Shown here one piece after another: positions 32,091 to 39,624 of a DNA stretch of 64,000 nucleotides. Both the position numbers and the translations under genes were made by a program. A model generated the notes under the pieces. The model saw only the letters and a program-made list of their open reading frames with translations. It was not told the DNA's origin and made no database searches. Each line of letters opens with the position of its first letter. Positions within the stretch are counted from its first letter, which is position 1. Source of the stretch: Hetaerina americana (taxonomy: Eukaryota; Arthropoda; Insecta; Odonata; Calopterygidae); NCBI GenBank assembly GCA_022747635.1, contig JAKTNV010000162.1, positions 381,501-445,500 of the forward strand. Direction: 5' to 3'.

Positions 32091-33099
32091 ACACGTGTTC
32101 GTGTAACCTACGCGCTACCAACTGCGATGCCTCGGCAGTATAATGGACCCCGGAGCGATTAAGGGGTACCCGACACGATGAGAGGACGGGCCTCAGATCA
32201 ACGAAGTCCGCTCCGATTCCCCGGCAAAATCCCAGCAAACTCTCATTTAAACCCTCAATGCGGCTCCAAACGAGCCTTCCGCGGTCTGAACGCGGCACAA
32301 TACTACATATACTTAATTTAATTGGGACCTTCAACTCTGCCTCGACTCGTTTCACCTCCGAGTGCATCTCCTTAAAGGAGCGCAGGATCTCTTCAGATCC
32401 ACGTTCCGAGGCGTCGTTTGTCCCGACATGAGCCACAATGCGTAGCTTGGAGCAGCCCGTATTACTGACGGCCGCCTTCACCGCCAGCGTCGCCTGGGGT
32501 ACCCCGCCGCCCGGTATACACCAGGACGACAAGAATCCAACACCTCCCTCCTGTTGGACTCTGCGGCGCAGCGGGTTCATTATACGCCGGACATTTGAAC
32601 TACCTAGTATAACGGTTCCCTCCCTCCCCGACCGCTGATGCCTTACCCTAGGCAGTGCCCTCGGAGTAGGGATAGGGGCTGCAGGTACGGTGGTGCTGTC
32701 ATCCGACAGCACCTGGTACCTGTTGGAGACGGGGATGGTATCTGCCTCCGCAGAGTCCAATCCTCGCCGCAGCGTTACCTTCCCCTTGCCCCGAGAGACG
32801 ACCCTCCAATCGTCCGACCTACGGACGTGAGACACTCCCTCGTTTAGAGATGGGACACGGGGTAGGTCTCTAATCGCCCAGCCACGTGTTGCATTCGGAT
32901 GAATCCGTGCACCCCTATGGGCGTGGCGGGTTTTCGAATTCCCACCCTGAGCACCATCTCTCCCGAGGGGAGCCCTCCGGCCGGCGATCTCCGATCGAAG
33001 CTCCCGCACCATTCTCTCCAGCATGACGATACGGGCCCTTAAAGCCGCGCATTCGCCAGTGCCTTCGAGCATAGCAACAGGGGACCTGGATGAAGCCAT
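32080..33099 (-). CDS. CR1-like ORF1 with SGNH/GDSL-type esterase domain
   Basis: 339 residues from the ATG at 33099. Residues about 14-40 form a leucine-rich helix, a likely coiled coil for self-association. A polar linker with DDWRVVSRG at 96-104 follows. The C-terminal half (about 160-339) resembles SGNH hydrolases: block I as LGSSN at 165-169 (family GDS), a PGGG turn at 197-200, block III GTND at 226-229, and block V as SGVH at 316-319 (family DxxH). ORF1 proteins with an esterase domain are known in the CR1/L2 group. Here the Asp in block I and the Asp of block V are both replaced by Ser, so catalysis by the usual triad is doubtful even though Ser168, Asn228 and His319 remain. The frame is intact. 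Confidence 0.85.
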   Translation of the reverse strand: MASSRSPVAMLEGTGECAALRARIVMLERMVRELRSEIAGRRAPLGRDGAQGGNSKTRHAHRGARIHPNATRGWAIRDLPRVPSLNEGVSHVRRSDDWRVVSRGKGKVTLRRGLDSAEADTIPVSNRYQVLSDDSTTVPAAPIPTPRALPRVRHQRSGREGTVILGSSNVRRIMNPLRRRVQQEGGVGFLSSWCIPGGGVPQATLAVKAAVSNTGCSKLRIVAHVGTNDASERGSEEILRSFKEMHSEVKRVEAELKVPIKLSICSIVPRSDRGRLVWSRIEGLNESLLGFCRGIGADFVDLRPVLSSCRVPLNRSGVHYTAEASQLVARRLHEHVSRV

Positions 33100-33558
33100 C
33101 CTAATTTAATTACCAAGTTCCCAACAAAAGCTAACCTGTATACACTATGCTAAAATTTCTAGAAGGGGTTAGCTAACTTTAGCTCAAACAATAAGTTACG
33201 ATTTGGAATTGAATATGAAGCCTAAGTGGAAAAAACGATGCTTGAGTAAGGTCTGGTTTTCAGAGGACCAAAAGAAAGAAAAAGGAAATCACTCACCGGT
33301 CACCAATCAGAGTCGAAGGACAAAAACCACCACAATCCACTAAATAAATTACTACTACCACACACAGGTTAACAAACCACACACAAAACGAAAACTATAT
33401 AAACGAAGCAACGTATACGTTGACACTACACTGCACTTCACTAAAACCAAAAGCACCAAGAATCGAGGTGGCAGGCAGGTAGTCTCTGGTGGGTCAAACC
33501 GGTTACCAGGAGCGCTCAGTAGGCAGGTCCGCTCAGGTTGAGGGCTAGAGAGAGAATG
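33100..33558 (-). promoter_or_regulatory. 5' UTR of CR1-like copy 2
   Basis: A 459-bp leader with no coding potential that I can support. It is absent from the truncated copy 1. It is presumed to contain the internal promoter; no specific motif is recognised. Confidence 0.5.
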
Positions 33559-33564
33559 AATTTT

Positions 33565-35584
33565 ATTCAATCATTTCAATCTTGCATTGAGACGTCTTTC
33601 AGCCAATGATTCCCACCCTAAATCCATGAATATTTATATAAAAACTCATACATTATGGCACCCTCATTTCTTCTTCTTGGCCTTATGGTTAAGATCAAAT
33701 TGAGGTCCGGCCCCCGGTGCACTTTCAAGTCCGCAATGGACCGGTAGCTTGAGCACCGAGGCCGCACGGCCGCTTTAGGACCCCCGGGGGAACTCTCCGT
33801 CAATCCCGTACGTATCCGAGCAGGGCGGATGATTTGAACTACGCGCGGTTTCATTTTCGGCCGCGACGATGGTCAAGCGACAGTTATTCGAGCTTTACGC
33901 CCGATCGGTTTTGTTGACCTCCTCACTCCAGCAGGTATTTGTGAAAGATTATATCAACCAAAAAACCATCATCTCAAATCGCCAAACAATTTAAATGTCT
34001 TCCCGATTCCACTCGTACTGGCCAAGACCAGCCATAGAAACCGAGAAGAGGTTAAGTGCCTTCAGCGCGTAACTCGGCCGACCCCTGGACTATTCAGCTG
34101 GGAATCACGCGCTCAATGCAAACTTTCATATTTTGAAATGTTTCGTTCCGCGGTTTCTCAGACCGCGGGGAAGCAGAGCGGCCCGGTCCGGAGGGGACCT
34201 GGAAGCGCACCGTGGGCCGGACTACGCTTTGATCTTAGCCATAAGGCTAAGAAGAAGAATCGGGGACCAAACTGTATGTTTTTTCGCGGACGGCGCTCCT
34301 ACGCGCCGAAGCGCCTTGGCACGTGCCACCCGTGGGTAAAAGGGGAGGGGAGGAGTCGGGCTCGAATGCCACGACGTTCCTCCTCTACTGATTGCGGGAG
34401 GAGGGGGGCGGAGGACCTAGCACGCGAGGATTCATTCTGGTGGGCGCGACGCGCTGAATTTAAAATTTATTATGTTGAAATTTTTCGTTCCGCAGTCCCT
34501 TAGAAAACGGGAAAACCCTCCGTCGCACCCCTCTGTTTCAGCATTTACATCTTTTAATCATTTTGTTAGTTGAAAAGGAAAAATTTTCAATTAACATTCC
34601 ACGGTGTTTCAGGCCGTAGAATATTGTCCACCAGGCCCCGTGGTGCCATGATTTAATGCCCTCACATGCCCCCACGTCCTTCACATAAAAACGGGGGGGG
34701 CGGGTACCATTAGAAAAGCATCCTCGCGTGCTAGTTCCTCCGCCCCATTCCACCTCTCGATTCTGCGGAGTAGGAAATTCGAGTCGTCGAGGCCCCCTAC
34801 TCCACCGGGCGGTGTGTACGAAGGCACTACGGCGCTTAGGATGCGCAGTCCGGTAAAAATCATACACTTCATCTATATCTATATAATACCCCGCAAGGGC
34901 GATTGACGTGGGGTGTTTGGTCACCAACTGTAAAAAGGAAATATACCACATGCAAAAGAAATAACACGCAAAGATACACCCACAGCAGCGCACACACCCA
35001 TGCAAAAATCCCTTCATCTAATACTGATGCAAACGCCTATACCGCAAAAAAATTAAAAAACTGACCCCCTTGATGCTGCACGGAAGCCATCCTACAACAC
35101 GGAAGCCAGGACAAACAAGCAAGAAATTTAAACATCACTACCACATGAAAATGTACCACGTAGCACTCCACCCCGAAAGAGTCTGTAAAAGGCAACGAAT
35201 TCGACCCAACGTTGCTGGTAGCAGGAATTTCCCCCCGCGGAGAGGGACGAGGAAATGAAATGGAAACTTAAAAACAGATGAAATAAACACAAATGTGGTC
35301 ATTCGGAAAGAATGGATTATAACAAAACGCATAAGGTTAGTGGAAGAGCATGCATAATACATACAACTAATGATTTTTTAGACGCTGAGGGTGGCTAGTT
35401 GAATTTTTGCTATCTATAACCCTGCAGTTGCTATCCCGTATTGTCCGGGGGGAAATGGAGTCCTTAAGTCTTCTAGCTCTGGCATCTATTTCTTGATTTT
35501 TATATGCATGATCCAAGCGACCAATGTATATATTAGTACGAATAATTTGCGAGACCTCGGTGCTGAGCCATGCGGATCAAATTT
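33565..35584 (+). repeat. Satellite monomer U6 (2,020 bp)
   Basis: First unit of the 30-kb uninterrupted block. Private changes include CATATTTTGAAATG near 34127 and GACCCCTGGACTATTCAG near 34080. Terminal segment A-type, short LINE-fossil form. Confidence 0.95.
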
Positions 35585-35653
35585 ATTCAATCATTTCAAT
35601 CTTGCATTGAGACGTCTTTCAGCCAATGATTCCTACCCTAAATCCATGAATAT

Positions 35654-35664
35654 TTATATAAAAA
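35654..35664 (+). promoter_or_regulatory. TATA-like box upstream of the + U2-like relic
   Basis: TTATATAAAAA lies about 34 bp before where U2 nucleotide 1 would fall, a plausible TATA distance. The inverted copy has only AAAAATCATAC at the matching place. Insect Pol II snRNA genes normally use a PSE without TATA, and U6-type Pol III genes use PSE plus TATA, so the meaning is uncertain and chance is possible. Confidence 0.3.
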
Positions 35665-35764
35665 CTCATACATTATGTCACCCTCATTTCTTCTTCTTGG
35701 CCTTATGGTTAAGATCAAATTGAGGTCCGGCCCCCGGTGCACTGTCAAGTCCGCAATGGACCGG
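35660..35764 (+). repeat. Inverted repeat 1, left arm (contains + U2-like relic)
   Basis: About 105 bp that aligns with the reverse complement of 36204-36305 at roughly three-quarters identity with small gaps. Homology covers the stretch before the U2-like core (AAAACTCATAC) and about 40 bp after it (GTCCGG, CGGTGC, GGACCGG). Confidence 0.75.
35693..35719 (+). ncRNA. U2 snRNA 5'-end-like relic, + copy (reference unit)
   Basis: 25 of 27 nt match the U2 snRNA 5' region (about nt 5-31): CTTCT, then GGCCTTATGG, then TAAGATCAAA, separated by two C-to-T changes. Homology to U2 stops after this; nothing of the rest of U2 (Sm site, 3' stem-loops) is present, so it cannot be a functional U2 gene. It recurs at offset 109-135 of each monomer (109-135 in U1). 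Confidence 0.75.
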
Positions 35765-36150
35765 TAGCTTGAGCACCGAGGCCGCACGGCCGCTTTAGGA
35801 CCCCCGGGGGAACTCTCCGTCAATCCCGTACAAATCCGAGCAGGGCGGATGATTTGAACTACGCGCGGTTTCATTTTCGGCCGCGACGATGGTCAAGCGA
35901 CAGTTATTCGAGCTTTACGCCCGATCGGTTTTGTTGACCTCCTCACTCCAGCAGGTATTTGTGAAAGATTATATCAACCAAAAAACCATCATCTCAAATC
36001 GCCAAACAATTTAAATGTCTTCCCGATTCCACTCGTACTGGCCCAGAGCAGCCATAGAAACCGAGAAGAGGTTGATTGCCTTCAGCGCGTAACTCGGCCG
36101 CAACCTGCACTATGCAGCTGGGAATCATACGCTCAATGCAAACTTTGATA

Positions 36151-36192
36151 TTTTGAAATGTTTCGTTCCACGGATTCTCAGACCGCGGGGAA
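36151..36192 (+). repeat. Hairpin motif, copy 1 of 3
   Basis: TTTTGAAATGTTTCGTTCC followed by an interrupted palindrome; in most units CCGCGGT-TTCTCAG-ACCGCGG, a 7-bp stem with a 7-nt loop (mutated to CCACGGA in this unit). A related sequence recurs about 340 bp downstream at 36491 and again at 36615. Confidence 0.65.
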
Positions 36193-36203
36193 GCAGAGCG
36201 GCC

Positions 36204-36305
36204 CGATCCGGAGGGGACCTGGAAGCGCACCGTGGGCCGGACTACGCTTTGATCTTAGCCATAAGGCTAAGAAGAAGAATCGGGGACCAAACTGCATGAT
36301 TTTTC
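36204..36305 (-). repeat. Inverted repeat 1, right arm (contains - U2-like relic)
   Basis: Reverse-complement partner of 35660-35764, separated by about 440 bp. A transcript across both arms could fold into an imperfect duplex of about 100 bp. Confidence 0.75.
36241..36274 (-). ncRNA. U2 snRNA 5'-end-like relic, - copy (reference unit)
   Basis: 31 of 34 nt match U2 snRNA from about nt 5 to nt 38, with a perfect 21-nt core that begins GCCTTATGG and ends GATCAAAG. It reaches GTAGT, the start of the branch-point-pairing GUAGUA element, and then diverges. It recurs at offset 657-690 of each monomer (657-690 in U1). It is a fragment, not a gene: the Sm site and all downstream stem-loops are missing. 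Confidence 0.8.
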
Positions 36306-36416
36306 GCGGACGGCGCTCCTACGCGCCGAAGCGCCTTGGCACGTGCCACCCGTGGGTAAAAGGGGAGGGGAGGAGTCGGGCTCGAATGCCACGACGTTCC
36401 TCCTCTACTGATTGCG

Positions 36417-36451
36417 GGAGGAGGGGGGCGGAGGACCTAGCACGCGAGGAT
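36417..36451 (+). repeat. Inverted repeat 2, left arm
   Basis: GGAGGAGGGGGGCGGAGGAC followed by CTAGCACGCGAGGAT. Its reverse complement matches 36740-36774 at 32 of 35 nt in most units (one fewer in this one). Confidence 0.8.
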
Positions 36452-36490
36452 TCATTCTGGTGGGCGCGACGCGCTGAATTTAAAATTTAT

Positions 36491-36534
36491 TATGTTGAAA
36501 TTTTTCGTTCCGCAGTCCCTTAGAAAACGGGAAA
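36491..36534 (+). repeat. Hairpin motif, copy 2 of 3
   Basis: ATGTTGAAATTTTTCGTTCC followed by GCAGTCCCTTAGAAAACGGG. It is a direct-repeat relative of 36151-36192 with the palindrome decayed. Confidence 0.6.
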
Positions 36535-36584
36535 ACCCTCCGTCGCACCCCTCTGTTTCAGCATTTACATCTTTTAATCATTTT

Positions 36585-36615
36585 GTTAGTTGAAAAGGAA
36601 AAATTTTCAATTAAC
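36585..36615 (+). other. 12-bp hairpin in the monomer
   Basis: GTTAGTTGAAAA and TTTTCAATTAAC pair over 12 bp (one G-T pair) around a 7-nt loop GGAAAAA. It is present in nearly all units; U8 has a T in the loop. No known RNA element matches it. Confidence 0.6.
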
Positions 36616-36639
36616 ATTCCACGGTGTTTCAGGCCGTAG
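36615..36639 (+). repeat. Hairpin motif, copy 3 of 3
   Basis: ATTCCACGGTGTTTCAGGCC aligns with TTCCGCGGTTTCTCAGACC of copy 1. It is weakly palindromic (ACGG/CCGT). Confidence 0.5.
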
Positions 36640-36739
36640 AATATTGTCCACCAGGCCCCGTGGTGCCATGATTTAATGCCCTCACATGCCCCCACGTCCT
36701 TCACATAAAAACGGGGGGGGCGGGTACCATTAGTAAAGC

Positions 36740-36774
36740 ATCCTCGCGTGCTAGTTTCTCCGCCCCCTTCCACC
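36740..36774 (-). repeat. Inverted repeat 2, right arm
   Basis: ATCCTCGCGTGCTAGTTT and the following C-rich stretch are the reverse-complement partner of 36417-36451, about 290 bp away. The higher identity than in inverted repeat 1 suggests a later origin or ongoing exchange between the arms. Confidence 0.8.
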
Positions 36775-36825
36775 TCTCGATTCTGCGGAGTAGGAAATTC
36801 GAGTCGTCGAGGCCCCCTACTCCAC

Positions 36826-36844
36826 CGGGCGGTGTGTACGAAGG
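36826..36844 (-). other. Small-subunit rRNA-like 19-mer
   Basis: The + strand CGGGCGGTGTGTACGAAGG matches the antisense of the universally conserved 3' region of 18S/16S rRNA (the common 1390-region primer site) at 18 of 19 nt. Flanks do not match rRNA. It may be an rDNA-derived scrap or chance. Confidence 0.35.
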
Positions 36845-36887
36845 CACTACGGCGCTTAGGATGCGCAGTCCGGTAAAAATCATACAC

Positions 36888-36949
36888 TTCATCTATATCT
36901 ATATAATACCCCGCAAGGGCGATTGACGTGGGGTGTTTGGTCACCAACT
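36888..36949 (-). mobile_element. Fossil 3' terminus of a CR1-like LINE built into the monomer
   Basis: CATCTATATCTATATAATAC, CCCGCAAGGGCG and GGGGTG...GGTCACCAAC align with the + strand of the CR1-like copy 2 tail (28724-28795: CATCTA units, AATACCCCGC, GCAAGGGCG, GGGGTGCTAGGACACCACC). Orientation is -. The stem CCCCGC/GTGGGG is kept with one G-T pair. U3, U4 and U5 carry a longer form with CCGCAAGCAGCCGCAAGGG, closer to the LINE. Confidence 0.8.
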
Positions 36950-37604
36950 GTAAAAAGGAAATATACCACATGCAAAAGAAACAACACGCAAAGATACAAC
37001 CACAGCAGCGCACACACCCATGCAAAAATCCCTTCATCCAATACTGATGCAAACGCCTATACCGCAAAAAAACTAAAAAACCGACCCCCTTGATGCAGCA
37101 CGGAAGCCATCCTACAACACGGAAGCAAGGACAATCAAGCAAGAAATTTAAACATCACCACCACATGAAAATGTACCACACAGCACTCCACCCCGAAAGA
37201 GTCTGTAAAAGGCAGGGAATGCGACCCAACGTTGCAGGTAGCAGGAATTCCCCCCCGCGGAGAGGGACGAGGAAATGAAATGGAAACTTAAAAACAGATG
37301 AAATAAACACAAATGTGGTCATTCGGAAAGAATGGATTATAACAAAACGCATAAGGTTAGTGGAAGAGCATGCATAATACATACAACTAATGATTTTTTA
37401 GACGCTGAGGGTGGCTTGTGGAATTTTTGCTATCTATAACCCTGCAGTTGCTATCCCGTATTGTCCGGGGGGAAATGGAGTCCTTAAGTCTTCTAGCTCT
37501 GGCATCTATTTCTTGATTTTTATATGCATGATCCAAGCGACCAATGTATATATTAGTACGAATAATTTGCGAGACCTCGGTGCTGAGCCATGCGGATCAA
37601 ATTT

Positions 37605-39624
37605 ATTCAATCATTTCAATCTTGCATTGAGACGTCTTTCAGCCAATGATTCCCACCCTAAATCCATGAATATTTATATAAAAACTCATACATTATGGCA
37701 CCCTCATTTCTTCTTCTTGGCCTTATGGTTAAGATCAAATTGAGGTCCGGCCCCCGGTGCACTTTCAAGTCCGCAATGGACCGGTAGCTTGAGCACCGAG
37801 GCCGCACGGCCGCTTTAGGACCCCCGGGGGAACTCTCCGTCAATCCCGTACGTATCCGAGCAGGGCGGATGATTTGAACTACGCGCGGTTTCATTTTCGG
37901 CCGCGACGATGGTCAAGCGACAGTTATTCGAGCTTTACGCCCGATCGGTTTTGTTGACCTCCTCACTCCAGCAGGTATTTGTGAAAGATTATATCAACCA
38001 AAAAACCATCATCTCAAATCGCCAAACAATTTAAATGTCTTCCCGATTCCACTCGTACTGGCCCAGACCAGCCATAGAAACCGAGAAGAGGTTGAGTGCC
38101 TTCAGCGCGTAACTCGGCCGCAACCTGGACTATGCAGCTGGGAATCACACGCTCAATGCAAACTTTGATATTTTGAAATGTTTCGTTCCGCGGTTTCTCA
38201 GACCGCGGGGAAGCAGAGCGGCCCGGTCCGGAGGGGACCTGGAAGCGCACCGTGGGCCGGACTACGCTTTGATCTTAGCCATAAGGGTAAGAAGAAGAAT
38301 CGGGGACCAAACTGTATGTTTTTTCGCGGACGGCGCTCCTACGCGCCGAAGCGCCTTGGCACGTGCCACCCGTGGGTAAAAGGGGAGGGGAGGAGTCGGG
38401 CTCGAATGCCACGACGTTCCTCCTCTACTGATTGCGGGAGGAGGGGGGCGGAGGACCTAGCACGCGAGGATTCATTCTGGTGGGCGCGACGCGCTGAATT
38501 TAAAATTTATTATGTTGAAATTTTTCGTTCCGCAGTCCCTTACAAAACGGGAAAACCCTCCGTCGCAACCCTCTGTTTCAGCATTTACATCTTTTAATCA
38601 TTTTGTTAGTTGAAAAGGAAATATTTTCAATTAACATTCCACGGTGTTTCAGGCCGTAGAATATTGTCCACCAGGCCCCGTGGTGCCATGATTTAATGCC
38701 CTCACATGCCCCCACGTCCTTCACATAAAAACGGGGGGGGCGGGTACCATTAAAAAAGCATCCTCGCGTGCTAGTTCCTCCGTCCCATTCCACCTCTCGA
38801 TTCTGCGGAGTAGGAAATTCGAGTCGTCGAGGCCCCCTACTCAACCGGGCGGTGTGTACGAAGGCACTACGGCGCTTAGGATGCGCAGTCCGGTAAAAAT
38901 CATACACTTCATCTATATCTATATAATACCCCGCAAGGGCGATTGACGTGGGGTGTTTGGTCACCAACTGTAAAAAGGAAATATACCACATGCAAAAGAA
39001 ACAACACGCAAAGATACACCCACAGCAGCGCACACACCCATGCAAAAATCCCTTCATCTAATACTGATGCAAACGCCTATACCGCAAAAAAACTAAAAAA
39101 CTGACCCCCTTGATGCAGCACGGAAGCCATCCTACAACACGGAAGCAAGGACAAACAAGAAAGAAATTTAAACATCACCACCACATGAAAATGTACCACA
39201 CAGCACTCCACCCCGAAAGAGTCTGTAAAAGGCAACGAATTCGACCCAACGTTGCTGGTTGCAGGAATTTCCCCCCGCGGAGAGGGACGAGGAAATGAAA
39301 TGGAAACTTAAAAACAGATGAAATAAACACAAATGTGGTCATTCGGAAAGAATGCATTATAACAAAACGCAAAAGGTTAGTGGAAGAGCATGCAATATAA
39401 ATACAACTAATGATTTTTTATACGCTGAGGGTGGCTAGTGGAATTTCTCCTATCTATAACCCGTCAGTTGCTATCCCGTATTGACCGGGGGGAGAAGATG
39501 TCCTTAAGTCTTCTAGCTCTTGCATCTATTTCCCGAATTTTATATGCATGATCCAAGCAACCAATGTATATATTAGTACGAATAATTTGCGAGACCTCGG
39601 TGCTGAGCCATGCGGATCAAATTT
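37605..39624 (+). repeat. Satellite monomer U8 (2,020 bp)
   Basis: It has ATAAGGGTAAG in the - U2-like relic (a change inside the U2 core) and CCCTTACAAAACGGG; both are shared only with U16, 16,150 bp away. Terminal segment is B-type (about 39353-39570). Confidence 0.95.

Larger units (their letters stand above)
28724..33558 (-). mobile_element. CR1/L2-group LINE, nearly full-length (CR1-like copy 2)
   Basis: About 4.8 kb on the - strand, inserted at ATCAAATTT/ATTCAATC of the monomer. The target duplication is short and imprecise (about AAATTT at 28718-28723 against AATTTT at 33559-33564), so the high-coordinate boundary is uncertain by a few bases. Order in element sense: leader (33100-33558), ORF1 with an SGNH/GDSL-type esterase domain, broken ORF2, 3' UTR, and terminal GATGTA hexamers at 28724-28742. 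The shared region is closely similar to copy 1 but has different mutations, so the two are separate insertions of one subfamily. Confidence 0.9.
22228..33564 (+). repeat. Satellite monomer U5, carrying two LINE insertions
   Basis: Satellite portions are 22228-22768, 27222-28723 and the last few bases next to 33559-33564. Jockey-clade B sits at offset about 541; the second CR1-like element sits in the final bases before the next unit. It has the 10-bp longer LINE-fossil segment (near 28024), like U3 and U4, and private changes such as GGATTACGC near 27348 and CCATGTGGATC near 28708. Confidence 0.93.
35585..37604 (+). repeat. Satellite monomer U7 (2,020 bp), used here as reference unit
   Basis: Uninterrupted unit in which the internal features below are located. 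It has CCACGGATTCTCAGACC in the hairpin motif (36168-36184) and GGCTTGTGG near 37415, a private variant shared only with U15. That shared variant marks the left part of the 16,150-bp duplicated block. Confidence 0.95.

Noticed and set aside
36361..36410. Possible Pol III B box (TTCGAGCCC on the - strand; GGCTCGAATGCC on +)
   Set aside because: It matches only 9 of 11 consensus positions and there is no convincing A box at the right distance; no tRNA fold was found.
36158..36523. Open frames of 77-139 codons on the + strand over the U2-like region, repeated in all units
   Set aside because: They run antisense through the U2-like relic and inverted repeat, are Arg/Gly-rich from base composition, and vary in length between units through indels. 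There is no sign of selection for coding.
36558..37142. Open frame of 159-194 codons on the - strand in most monomers, with a Cys-rich N-terminal part
   Set aside because: The longer form starts at TTG, not ATG. The frame is broken in several units by changes in a G homopolymer, overlaps other open frames and spans the fossil LINE tail. It resembles no family I know.
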